DNA of 33,091 bases from the NCBI RefSeq assembly GCF_014652235.1, contig NZ_BMYK01000045.1:1-33091 (forward strand), in the 5' to 3' direction. The position numbers and the translations under genes were made by a program. Below the pieces are notes generated by a model. The model was not told where the DNA came from, ran no database searches, and worked only from the letters and a program-made list of their open reading frames with translations. Every line of letters begins with the position of its first letter. Position 1 is the first letter of the stretch. This document shows, in pieces, positions 7,198 to 17,716 of the stretch. Source of the DNA: Pseudorhodoferax aquiterrae (GTDB taxonomy: Bacteria; Pseudomonadota; Gammaproteobacteria; Burkholderiales; Burkholderiaceae_C).

Positions 7198-8178
7198 ATG
7201 ACCCACCGCAGAACCCTGCTGGCCACCGCTGCTGCAGCGCTGGCCCTGACCACCGGCCTCACGGCCCACGCCCAGACCGTCCTCAAGGCCTCGGACGTGC
7301 ACCCAGCCGGCTACCCCAACGTGGTGGCCATCGAGAACCTGGGCAAGAAGCTGGAAGCCGCCACCAACGGCAGGTACAAGCTGCAGATGTTCCCCGGCGG
7401 CGTGCTGGGCGGCGAGAAGGAGGTGATCGAGCAGACCCAGGTCGGCGCCATCCAGATCGCCCGCATCTCCCTTGGCCCGCTGGGCCCGGTGGTGCCCGAC
7501 GTGAACGTGTTCAACATGCCCTTCGTGTTCCGCAACGAGGCCCACATGCGCGCCGTAATCGACGGCCCCATCGGCAAGGAACTGCTGGACAAGATCACCA
7601 ACAGCCCGGCGCGCTTGGTCGCCCTGGGCTGGATGGACAGCGGCTCGCGCAGCCTGTACACGAAGAACGCGGTCAAGACGCCGGCCGACCTCAAGGGCCA
7701 GAAGATCCGCGTGATGGGCAACCCGCTGTTCGTGGACACCATGAACGCCATGGGCGGCAACGGCATCACGATGAACCACAACGACACCTTCAGCGCGCTG
7801 CAAACCGGCGTGGTGGACGGTGCCGAGAACAACCCGCCGACCTTCTTCACCGCCAACCACTACACGGCGGGGCCGAAGTTCTATTCGCAGACCACCCACC
7901 TGATCATTCCCGAGATCTTCGTCATGTCCAAGATCACCTGGAACAAGATGAGCAAGGAGGACCAGGACCTGCTCATGAAGTTCTCGCGCGAGGCGCAGAT
8001 GGAGCAGCGCGCGCTGTGGGACAAGAGCGTGGCCGACTACACGGCCAAGCTCAAGGCCTCGGGCATCACCTTCGTCGAAGTGGACAAGAAGCCCTTCTAC
8101 GACGCCACGGCCCCCGTGCGCGCCAAGTACGGCGCACAGTACGCCGAGCTGATCAAGCGCATCGAGGCCGTGCAGTAA
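7198..8178 (+). CDS. dctP: TRAP transporter substrate-binding protein (DctP family)
   Basis: The periplasmic receptor of a TRAP transporter, 326 residues. It has a signal peptide ending in TAHAQ (about residue 26), then LKASDVHPAGYPNVVAIENL. Carboxylate-binding Arg candidates are R151 (DSGSRSLYTK) and R171 (GQKIRVMGNPLF), the latter in the family's conserved position. The stretch ALQTGVVDGAENNPPTFF is also typical. AGGAG precedes the ATG at a normal distance. The sequence and context between Udh, a lactonase and an aldarate-type amidohydrolase fit TRAP receptors reported to bind glucuronate and galacturonate. I infer that ligand. It is followed by a strong 12-bp hairpin and then the two membrane subunits. 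Confidence 0.94.
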   Translation: MTHRRTLLATAAAALALTTGLTAHAQTVLKASDVHPAGYPNVVAIENLGKKLEAATNGRYKLQMFPGGVLGGEKEVIEQTQVGAIQIARISLGPLGPVVPDVNVFNMPFVFRNEAHMRAVIDGPIGKELLDKITNSPARLVALGWMDSGSRSLYTKNAVKTPADLKGQKIRVMGNPLFVDTMNAMGGNGITMNHNDTFSALQTGVVDGAENNPPTFFTANHYTAGPKFYSQTTHLIIPEIFVMSKITWNKMSKEDQDLLMKFSREAQMEQRALWDKSVADYTAKLKASGITFVEVDKKPFYDATAPVRAKYGAQYAELIKRIEAVQ

Positions 8179-8191
8179 GCCCACAGCGCGA

Positions 8192-8219
8192 GGGCGGCAC
8201 CGCCAAAGCGGTGCCGCCC
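8192..8219 (+). other. Strong intra-operon hairpin between dctP and dctQ
   Basis: GGGCGGCACCGC (8192-8203) and GCGGTGCCGCCC (8208-8219) form a perfect 12-bp stem with a CAAA loop, 13 nt after the dctP stop. No T-run follows, so it is not a classical terminator. It probably protects the 3' end of the dctP message, allowing more receptor than permease to be made, as known for other binding-protein operons. Confidence 0.7.
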
Positions 8220-8259
8220 GCCACGTCCCACGAGGCCGCCACGGCCTTCAGGAACCAGC

Positions 8260-8796
8260 ATGAAAGAAAACCTCCTGCGCGGCCTCGACGCCTTCTACCT
8301 GTTGTGCATCTGGATCTCCGGCCTGGCCATCGCGGCCATGTCGCTGGTCATTCCTTGGGGCGTGTACGCCCGCTACGTGCTGGGCACCGGCTCCAGCTGG
8401 CCCGAGCCAGTGGCCGTGCTGCTGATGGTCACCTTCACCTTCTTCGGCGCAGCCGCCGGCTACCGGGCCGGCGCACACATCGCCGTGGGCATGCTGGTGG
8501 ACCGGCTGCCGGCAGCGCTGCAGGGTCTGCTGGCCCGCCTGGTGGACCTGCTGATGCTGGGCGTCTGCCTGTTCGTGATCGTGTGGGGCTTCAAGCTCTG
8601 CATGGAGACCATGGGCCAGAGCCTCGCGGACCTGCCCTGGATGCCCGTGGGCATCACCTACCTGCCGCTGCCGCTCGGCAGCGTGGCCACGCTGGTGTTC
8701 GTGCTGGAGAAGGCCCTGCTCGGCTCCCAGGCGCACCGCGCCGTGGTGCGCTTCGACCATGAAGAACAAGCGGCCGGCGCCGCGGAGGCCGCGTGA
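8260..8796 (+). CDS. dctQ: TRAP transporter small permease (DctQ family)
   Basis: The 178-residue small membrane subunit of the TRAP transporter. Four hydrophobic segments are visible, at about residues 15-37 (LLCIWISGLAIAAMSLVIPW), 48-70, 90-115 and 130-150. Family features include the loop ARYVLGTGSSWPEP after the first segment and a GYRAGAHIAVGMLVDRLP stretch. CAGGAA lies before the ATG. The stop codon overlaps the dctM ATG by one base. The charged Ala-rich tail (EEQAAGAAEAA) is not conserved in the family. Confidence 0.92.
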   Translation: MKENLLRGLDAFYLLCIWISGLAIAAMSLVIPWGVYARYVLGTGSSWPEPVAVLLMVTFTFFGAAAGYRAGAHIAVGMLVDRLPAALQGLLARLVDLLMLGVCLFVIVWGFKLCMETMGQSLADLPWMPVGITYLPLPLGSVATLVFVLEKALLGSQAHRAVVRFDHEEQAAGAAEAA

Positions 8797-10079
8797 TGGA
8801 CATGCTCGTGTTGCTCGGCAGCTTCGTCGTACTCATGCTGATCGGCTTTCCGGTCGCCTATGCCCTGGGCCTGGCCGCGCTGGTCGGCGCCTGGTGGATC
8901 GAACTGCCGCTGGACGCGGTGATGATCCAGATCGCCAACGGGGTCAACAAGTTCTCGCTGCTGGCCATCCCCTGCTTCGTACTGGCCGGCGCCATCATGG
9001 CCGAGGGCGGCATGGCGCGGCGGCTGGTGGCCTTCGCCAGCGTGCTGGTGGGCTTCGTGCGCGGCGGGCTGTCGCTGGTCAACATCCTGGCCTCGACCTT
9101 CTTCGGCGCGATCTCGGGCTCCTCGGTGGCCGACACCGCCTCGATCGGCTCGGTGCTGATCCCGGAGATGGAGAAGAAGGGCTATCCGCGCGCCTTCGCC
9201 ACGGCCGTCACCTGCAGCGGCTCGGTGCAGGCCATCCTGATCCCGCCCAGCCACAACGCCGTCATCTACTCGATGGCCGCGGGCGGCTCGGTCTCGGTGG
9301 CCGCGCTGTTCATGGCCGGTGTGCTGCCGGGCCTGCTGCTGGGCCTGACCCTCTCCGCCTACTGCCTGTACGCGGCACGCAAGAACAACTTCCCCAAGGG
9401 CCGCGCGATTCCCCTGCGCGAGGCGCTCAAGATCTGCGGGGAGGCGCTGTGGGGCCTGATGACCATGGTCATCATCCTGGGCGGCATCTTGTCGGGCGTG
9501 TTCACCGCCACCGAATCGGCCTCCATCGCCGTGATCTGGGCCTTCTTCGTGACCATGTTCGTCTACCGCGACTACAAATGGCGCGACCTGCCCAAGCTGA
9601 TGCACCGCACCGTCAAGACGGTCTGCATCGTCATGATCCTGATCGGCTTCGCAGCGTCCTTCGGCTACATCATGACGCTGATGCAGATCCCGCTGAAGAT
9701 CACCACGGCCTTCACCACGCTGAGCGACAGCCCGGTCGTGATCCTGCTGCTCATCAACGTGCTGCTGCTGGCACTGGGCACGCTGATGGACATGGCGCCG
9801 CTGATCCTGATCCTCACACCCATCCTGCTGCCGGTGGTCAAGGCCCTGGGCATCGACCCGGTGCACTTCGGCATGATCATGATGGTCAACCTGGGCATCG
9901 GCCTGATCACCCCGCCCGTGGGGGCGGTGCTGTTCGTCGGCAGCGCAGTGGCGGGGCTCAAGATCGAGACCGTGGTCAAGGCCATGGTGCCCTTCTTCGT
10001 GCTGCTGTTCACGGTGCTCATGCTGATCACCTACGTGCCCGCGATCTCGCTGTGGCTGCCACGCGCGATGGGGATCTGA
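8796..10079 (+). CDS. dctM: TRAP transporter large permease (DctM family)
   Basis: The 427-residue large membrane subunit, the sodium-coupled transport channel. It is hydrophobic throughout, with about a dozen segments, and carries the family stretches NKFSLLAIPCFVLAGAIM, FFGAISGSSVADTASIGSVL and IPPSHNAVIYS, then NLGIGLITPPVGAVLFVGSA near the end. I use the ATG at 8796, which overlaps the dctQ stop (TGATG); a GTG lies one codon earlier. It is translationally coupled to dctQ and followed after 4 nt by a GTG-started hydroxyacid dehydrogenase gene. Confidence 0.94.
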   Translation: MDMLVLLGSFVVLMLIGFPVAYALGLAALVGAWWIELPLDAVMIQIANGVNKFSLLAIPCFVLAGAIMAEGGMARRLVAFASVLVGFVRGGLSLVNILASTFFGAISGSSVADTASIGSVLIPEMEKKGYPRAFATAVTCSGSVQAILIPPSHNAVIYSMAAGGSVSVAALFMAGVLPGLLLGLTLSAYCLYAARKNNFPKGRAIPLREALKICGEALWGLMTMVIILGGILSGVFTATESASIAVIWAFFVTMFVYRDYKWRDLPKLMHRTVKTVCIVMILIGFAASFGYIMTLMQIPLKITTAFTTLSDSPVVILLLINVLLLALGTLMDMAPLILILTPILLPVVKALGIDPVHFGMIMMVNLGIGLITPPVGAVLFVGSAVAGLKIETVVKAMVPFFVLLFTVLMLITYVPAISLWLPRAMGI

Positions 10080-10083
10080 CGCC

Positions 10084-11100
10084 GTGGCGCCGCCTTTGCC
10101 CCTGGTGCTGGTCACGCACCCGCGCGACCGGCTGGCCAGCTACTTCGGCGACGAGGCGCTGGCGCGGCTGCGCCGCATCGCCCGCGTGCGGCTGAACGGG
10201 GGCGAGGACGACCTTGCCGGCCCGGCGCTGGTCCGGGCCGCGCAGGGCTGCGCGGTCGTGATCGCCTACCGTCAGACGCCGGTGGACGCGGCCGTGTTCG
10301 CGGCGCTGCCGCAGCTGCAGGCCGTGGTGCGCTGCGCGGTGGACATCCGCACCATCGACGTGGCGGCCGCCAGCGCCCAGGGCGTGCTGGTCACGCAGGC
10401 CAGCGCGGGCTTCATGGCCTCGGTGTCGGAATGGATCGTCGGCGCCATGGTCGGCCTGGCGCGCCACATCCCCGCGGCAGACGCGCAGTACAAGGCCGGC
10501 GCGCAGCCCACGCCGCGCATGGGCCGCGAGCTGCGCGGCGCCTGCCTGGGCGTGGTCGGCTACGGCCAGATCGCGCGCTACCTGTGCCCGATCGCGCGTG
10601 CGCTGGGCATGCGCGTGCTCGTGAGCGACCCGTTCGCGCAGGTGCATGGTGAAGGTCTTGCGCAGGTCGACCTGCCCACGCTGCTGGCGCAGGCAGACCA
10701 CGTGGTCTGCCTCGCGCCTGCGCTGGCAGCGACCGAGAACCTCCTGAACGCTGCCGCCTTCGCCGCCATGCGGCCCGGCAGCTTCTTCGTCAATGCCAGC
10801 CGCGGCAACCTCGTCGACGAGGCGGCGCTGCTGCAGGCGCTGGACAGCGGCCACCTGGCGGGCGCCGCGCTGGACGTGGGCCGTGCGCCCGACCAGATGC
10901 CGTCGCCCGCGCTGGCACGCCACCCGCACGTGCTGGCAACGCCGCACATCGGCGGGCTCACGCCGCCGGCCATCGAGCACCAGGCGTTGGAGACCGTGGC
11001 GCAGACAGCCGAGATCCTGCAGGGCCGCATCCCTGCCGGTGCGGTCAATGCGCCGCTGGCCACGCGGCTGCGTCTCTCCGGCACCGGGGACGGCGCATGA
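10084..11100 (+). CDS. D-2-hydroxyacid dehydrogenase-family protein with altered catalytic triad
   Basis: A 338-residue NAD(P)-dependent oxidoreductase-like protein of the phosphoglycerate dehydrogenase/hydroxypyruvate reductase fold. The Rossmann loop is GVVGYGQIAR (about 156-165), where the third Gly position is Ala, and Asp182 (VLVSDP) suggests NAD. The catalytic Arg (ASRGNL, R240) and His (TPHIGG, H288) are present. The Glu normally found four residues after the DV of LDVFxxE is absent: the stretch reads LDVGRAPDQMP, with Pro at that place and Asp one later (D270). The start is GTG at 10084, 4 nt after dctM, and the stop overlaps the next ATG by 4 nt. A role in reducing or oxidising a sugar-acid intermediate, such as a tartronate-semialdehyde or hydroxypyruvate type, is possible but unproven. 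Confidence 0.85.
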   Translation: MAPPLPLVLVTHPRDRLASYFGDEALARLRRIARVRLNGGEDDLAGPALVRAAQGCAVVIAYRQTPVDAAVFAALPQLQAVVRCAVDIRTIDVAAASAQGVLVTQASAGFMASVSEWIVGAMVGLARHIPAADAQYKAGAQPTPRMGRELRGACLGVVGYGQIARYLCPIARALGMRVLVSDPFAQVHGEGLAQVDLPTLLAQADHVVCLAPALAATENLLNAAAFAAMRPGSFFVNASRGNLVDEAALLQALDSGHLAGAALDVGRAPDQMPSPALARHPHVLATPHIGGLTPPAIEHQALETVAQTAEILQGRIPAGAVNAPLATRLRLSGTGDGA

Positions 11101-11912
11101 TCGCCGGCGCCTGCGACTGCCACATGCACGTCTGCGAAGACGGCTGGCCGCTCGCGCCAACCGCCCTGGCGCAGCCGCCGCATGCCCCGCTGGCCGCCTA
11201 CCGCGCGGTGCAGCAGGCGCTGGGCCTGGGCCGCGTGGTCATCGTGCAGCCCACCGCCTACGGACTGGACAACCGCTGCACACTGCAAGCCCTGGCCGCC
11301 TGCGGCGAAGCGGGCCGCGCCGTGGTGGCCGTCGACCCCCAGGTGCCCGAGGACGAACTGCAGCGCATGCACGCCGCCGGCGTGCGGGGCGTGCGCTTCC
11401 AGATGCTGCCCGGCGGCGCCCTGCCCTGGGAGGCTTTGGCGCCGGTGGCCGCGCGCATCGCGCCGCTGGGCTGGCACATCAACCTGCAGATGGACGGCGC
11501 GCAGTTCCCCGAACGCGAGCAACAGCTGGCGCGGCTGCCTGTGCCGCTGGTGATCGACCACAACGGCAAGTTCCTGCAGCCGCCGGCCGTCGACGCCCCC
11601 GCAGTGCGGGCCCTGCGGGACCTGCTGGATGGCGGGCGCTGCTGGATCAAGCTGTCCGCGCCGTATGAGACCTCGCGCAGCGGGCCGCCGGACTATGCCG
11701 ACGTCTCGGCCCTGGCACGCGTCTTCGCGCGCCAGCATGCCGAGCGCTGCCTGTGGGCCAGCAACTGGCCGCACCTGGGCCGCACGCCGCAGCCCGACGC
11801 CGCCGCCCTGTTGGCGCTGCTGCAGGACTGGGCTGGCGACGCCCAGGTGGCCGCGCGCATCCTGGCCGACAACCCGCAGCAGCTCTACGGTTTCGCGCCA
11901 GCCGCGTCCTGA
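11097..11912 (+). CDS. Amidohydrolase-superfamily protein, possible galactarolactone isomerase
   Basis: A 271-residue TIM-barrel amidohydrolase of the COG3618 / 2-pyrone-4,6-dicarboxylate lactonase group. It begins with the HxH motif (CDCHMHV, H9 and H11) and shows GVRGVRFQMLPGG, PLVIDHNGKF and the late LWASNWPHLGR. The same group contains the Agrobacterium galactaro-delta-lactone isomerase (GLI), which converts the 1,5-lactone from Udh to the 1,4-lactone, as well as true lactonases. With udh and an SMP-30 lactonase in the same run of genes, GLI is the best guess. Activity as an aldarolactone hydrolase is the main alternative. It overlaps the preceding gene by ATGA, so coupling is likely, and is followed after 32 nt by an SDR gene. 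Confidence 0.8.
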   Translation: MIAGACDCHMHVCEDGWPLAPTALAQPPHAPLAAYRAVQQALGLGRVVIVQPTAYGLDNRCTLQALAACGEAGRAVVAVDPQVPEDELQRMHAAGVRGVRFQMLPGGALPWEALAPVAARIAPLGWHINLQMDGAQFPEREQQLARLPVPLVIDHNGKFLQPPAVDAPAVRALRDLLDGGRCWIKLSAPYETSRSGPPDYADVSALARVFARQHAERCLWASNWPHLGRTPQPDAAALLALLQDWAGDAQVAARILADNPQQLYGFAPAAS

Positions 11913-11944
11913 AGCCCTTTCAAACCGACCAAGGAGAACCCTCG

Positions 11945-12709
11945 ATGCAAGACCTGCAAGGAAAGGCCGCCCTCGTGACCGGTGCCAGCACCGGCATCGG
12001 TGCCGCCGTGGCCGAGGCGCTGGGCGCGCACGGCGTGCGCGTGGCCGTGCACTACAACCAGTCGCGCGAAGCGGCCGAGGCGGTGGCCGGCCGCATCCTG
12101 GCGGCCGGCGGCCGGGCCGTGGCGCTGCGCGCCGATGTGCGCGACACGGCGGCCATCCAGGCCTGCGTGGCCGAGGCCACGCAGGCGCTCGGCGCGATCG
12201 ACATCCTCATCAACAACGCCGGCAGCCTGGTGCAGCGCGCGCCCATCGCCGAGTTCACCGACGCGCTGTTCGACGAGGTGCTGCACGTGAACGCGCTGTC
12301 GGCCCTAGCCTTCTGCCGCGCCGTCGTGCCGCTGATGCGCCAGGCCGGCCGCGGCGGCAGCATCATCAACGTGACCTCGGTGGCTGCACGCAATGGCGGC
12401 GGCCCCGGCGCCTACCTCTACGCCGGCTCCAAGGGCTTCATCAGCACCGCGACGCGCGGCCTCGCCAAGGAGCTGGTGCCCGACCGCATTCGCGTCAACG
12501 CAGTGGCGCCGGGCGTGATCGCCACGCCGTTCCAGGACCGCTTCTCCACCGCCCAGATGCTGGAGAACTTCCGCGCCAGCATCCCCATGGGCCGGCTCGG
12601 CACGGCCGAGGAATGCGTGGGCGCGTTCCTGTACCTCGCCTCCGAACAACTCTCGGGCTACGTGACCGGCCAGATCCTGGAAGTCAACGGCGGCCAGTAC
12701 ATGCCGTGA
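11945..12709 (+). CDS. SDR-family oxidoreductase
   Basis: A 254-residue classical short-chain dehydrogenase. It has the cofactor loop TGASTGIG at 12-19, NNAG at 90-93, Ser145 (INVTSVAA) and the Tyr/Lys pair in YAGSK (Y159, K163), all in normal positions. The C-terminus GYVTGQILEVNGGQYMP is typical of sugar and polyol SDRs related to glucose 1-dehydrogenase. AAGGAG at 11931 gives a strong ribosome-binding site 8 nt before the ATG, chosen over longer in-frame starts. The stop overlaps the ATG of the next gene by one base. Its substrate is not evident. Given its neighbours, a uronate, aldarate or onate derivative is likely. Confidence 0.9.
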   Translation: MQDLQGKAALVTGASTGIGAAVAEALGAHGVRVAVHYNQSREAAEAVAGRILAAGGRAVALRADVRDTAAIQACVAEATQALGAIDILINNAGSLVQRAPIAEFTDALFDEVLHVNALSALAFCRAVVPLMRQAGRGGSIINVTSVAARNGGGPGAYLYAGSKGFISTATRGLAKELVPDRIRVNAVAPGVIATPFQDRFSTAQMLENFRASIPMGRLGTAEECVGAFLYLASEQLSGYVTGQILEVNGGQYMP

Positions 12710-13719
12710 TGCGCATCGCCGTCATTGGCGCCGGCGTGGCCGCGCCACCGCACCTGCGCAGCCTGCACGATCTGCGCGACCGGGCCGAGCTGGCCTGGGT
12801 CTGGGGCCGCGACCTGCAACGCCTGGCGCAAGCCGGTCTGCCGGCCGGTGCACGCGCGACCACGCGGCTCGAGGATGTGCTGGAGGATGCCAGCGTGGGC
12901 GCCGCGCTGGTGCTCACGCCACCGCACACGCACCTGGAGATTGCCGAGCGCCTGGCGGCCGCGGGCAAGCACGTGCTGGTCGAAAAGCCCGTGGAGCTCA
13001 CGCTGGCGCGGGCCGAAGCCCTGGTCGCGGCCTGCGCACGCCATGGCGTGCGCCTGGCCGTGATGCTGCAGCACCGCGCCAGCCCCGCTGCGCTGCAACT
13101 GGCGGAACTGGTGCGCGGCGGCAGCCTCGGCAGCTTGACCGGCGCCAGCGCCACCGTGCGCTGGTGGCGCCCGCAGAGCTACTACGACCAGCCCGGCCGC
13201 GGCACGCTGGCGCGCGACGGCGGCGGCGTGCTCATGACCCAGGCCATCCACACGCTGGACCTGCTGCTGCACCTGGTCGGCGCGCCGCAGCGCGTGCTGG
13301 GCCTGGCCGCCACCTCGCCCGTGCACCGCATGGAGACCGAGGACCAGGCTGCCGCGCTCTTGCACTGGGACAACGGCGCCATCGGCGTGCTCGACGCGAC
13401 CACGGCCGCCTATCCCGGCTACGCCGAGCGCATCGCGCTCAACTTCACGCAGGGCACGGCCACACTGGAGGCCGGTGCCCTGGTCGTGGAGCGCCCTGGC
13501 CAGGACCCGCTGCGCGTGGGCCAGCCCCAGGCCTCGGGCTCGGGCGCCAACCTCATGGGCTTCGACCATGCCGGCCACCGCGCCGTGATCGCGGACTTCC
13601 TCGCAGCCATCGCCGAACAACGCGCACCGCTCACGGACGGCGCTTCGGCCTTGGCCGTGCAGCGCCTGATCGAAGCCGTGCTGCGCTCATCCGCCGAGGG
13701 CGTCGCCGTCCGGCTGTAG
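12709..13719 (+). CDS. Gfo/Idh/MocA-family oxidoreductase
   Basis: A 336-residue NAD(P)-dependent dehydrogenase-like protein. The N-terminal Rossmann domain starts MRIAVIGAGVAAPPHLRSL, and the EKP motif is at 92-94 (VLVEKPVEL). The C-terminal domain has DGGGVLMTQAIHTLDLLLHL, carrying the conserved His, and EDQAAALLHWDNGAIG. ATG 12709 overlaps the SDR stop by one base, so the two are translationally coupled. Together with the hydroxyacid dehydrogenase-like protein this makes three oxidoreductases in the uronate module beyond Udh. None has an assigned step in the known oxidative pathway. The substrate is likely a sugar or sugar acid. Confidence 0.9.
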   Translation: MRIAVIGAGVAAPPHLRSLHDLRDRAELAWVWGRDLQRLAQAGLPAGARATTRLEDVLEDASVGAALVLTPPHTHLEIAERLAAAGKHVLVEKPVELTLARAEALVAACARHGVRLAVMLQHRASPAALQLAELVRGGSLGSLTGASATVRWWRPQSYYDQPGRGTLARDGGGVLMTQAIHTLDLLLHLVGAPQRVLGLAATSPVHRMETEDQAAALLHWDNGAIGVLDATTAAYPGYAERIALNFTQGTATLEAGALVVERPGQDPLRVGQPQASGSGANLMGFDHAGHRAVIADFLAAIAEQRAPLTDGASALAVQRLIEAVLRSSAEGVAVRL

Positions 13720-13751
13720 GGCCTCATTCCTGCGGGGCATGGCGGCGTTGA

Positions 13752-16538
<2,787 letters not shown>

Positions 16539-16546
16539 GCCTTGCC

Positions 16547-17716
16547 ATGCAGATCCTGATCGCCCCCGACTCGTTCAAGGAGAGCCTCAGCGCGCTGCAG
16601 GTGGCGCAGGCCATCGCCGCCGGCTTCCGCGAGGTCTTCCCCGAGGCGCGCTACCGCCTTCTGCCCATGGCCGACGGCGGCGAAGGCACGGTGCAGGCGC
16701 TGGTCGATGCCACGGGCGGCCGCCTGCGCGAGCGCATGGTCACGGGCGCCACGGGCCGGCCCATCCCGGCCGGCTACGGCCTGGCCGCCGACAACAGCCT
16801 GGCGTTCATCGAAATGGCCGCCGCGAGCGGGCTCGAAGCCGTGCCGCCCGCCGAGCGCGACCCGCGCAGCGCGACCAGCCATGGCACGGGCGAACTGATC
16901 GCCGACGCGCTGGACGCCGGAGCGCGGCGCTTCGTCATCGGCCTGGGCGGCAGCGCCACCAACGACGGCGGCGCCGGCATGCTGCAGGCCCTGGGCGTGC
17001 GCCTGCTCGATGCCGACGGCCTGGACCTGCCGCGCGGCGGCGCCGCGCTCGCGCGGCTGCAGCGCATCGATGCGAGCGGCCTGGACCCGCGCATCGCGCA
17101 ATGCCGCATCGACGTGGCCTGCGACGTGAGCAATCCGCTGCTGGGCCCGCGCGGCGCCTCGGCCGTGTTCGGCCCGCAGAAGGGCGCGACTCCGGCCATG
17201 GTGGCCGAGCTCGACGCCTGCCTGCAGCGCCTGGCCGAGCGTCTGCGCGACGACCTGGGCCAGGATGTGGCCGAGGTGCCCGGCACGGGCGCGGCCGGCG
17301 GCATGGGCGCGGCGCTGCTCGCGGTGCTGGGCGCGCAGCTGCGCCCGGGCAGCGAGGTGGTGGCCGACGCGCTGGGCCTGGACGCCGCTGTGCGCGAGGC
17401 CGACCTCGTCATCACGGGCGAAGGCCGCACCGACGGCCAGACCCTCCATGGCAAGGCGCCCATCGGCGTGGCCCGCGTGGCGGCGCGCCATGGCGTGCCC
17501 GTGGTCGGCCTGTCGGGCGCGCTGACGCCCGATTCCAGCGCCGTGCACGCACACGGCATCGCGGCGGTGTTCAGCGCCGTGCGCAGTGTCTGCACCGTGG
17601 AGGAAGCGCTGCGCGACGCCGCGGCCAACGTGCGCGCCACGGCGCGCAACATCGCCATGGCCTTGCAGCTGGGCCAGCGTCTCGCTAGGCCTGCACCGCC
17701 GACGGCCAGACGCTGA
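16547..17716 (+). CDS. garK: Glycerate kinase, GarK/GlxK family (2-phosphoglycerate forming)
   Basis: Phosphorylates D-glycerate; the GarK/GlxK family makes 2-phosphoglycerate, which the neighbouring enolase uses directly. The 389-residue protein starts MQILIAPDSFKESLSALQVA, the family signature. It continues with PMADGGEGTVQAL, GLGGSATNDGGAGMLQALG, CDVSNPLLGPRGASAVFGPQ and ITGEGRTDGQTLHGKAP. The start at 16547 fits the family and leaves an 8-nt gap to enolase. Its last 32 nt overlap the end of the convergent lysR gene. In aldarate pathways glycerate comes from tartronate semialdehyde through GarL and GarR. Neither is recognised here, so the source of glycerate is open. Confidence 0.94.
   Translation: MQILIAPDSFKESLSALQVAQAIAAGFREVFPEARYRLLPMADGGEGTVQALVDATGGRLRERMVTGATGRPIPAGYGLAADNSLAFIEMAAASGLEAVPPAERDPRSATSHGTGELIADALDAGARRFVIGLGGSATNDGGAGMLQALGVRLLDADGLDLPRGGAALARLQRIDASGLDPRIAQCRIDVACDVSNPLLGPRGASAVFGPQKGATPAMVAELDACLQRLAERLRDDLGQDVAEVPGTGAAGGMGAALLAVLGAQLRPGSEVVADALGLDAAVREADLVITGEGRTDGQTLHGKAPIGVARVAARHGVPVVGLSGALTPDSSAVHAHGIAAVFSAVRSVCTVEEALRDAAANVRATARNIAMALQLGQRLARPAPPTARR

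Noticed and set aside
8658-10115. A 485-codon minus-strand open frame opposite dctM, His/Asp/Gln-rich.
   Set aside because: It is antisense to a clear DctM gene, with composition typical of antisense high-GC frames and no recognised domain.
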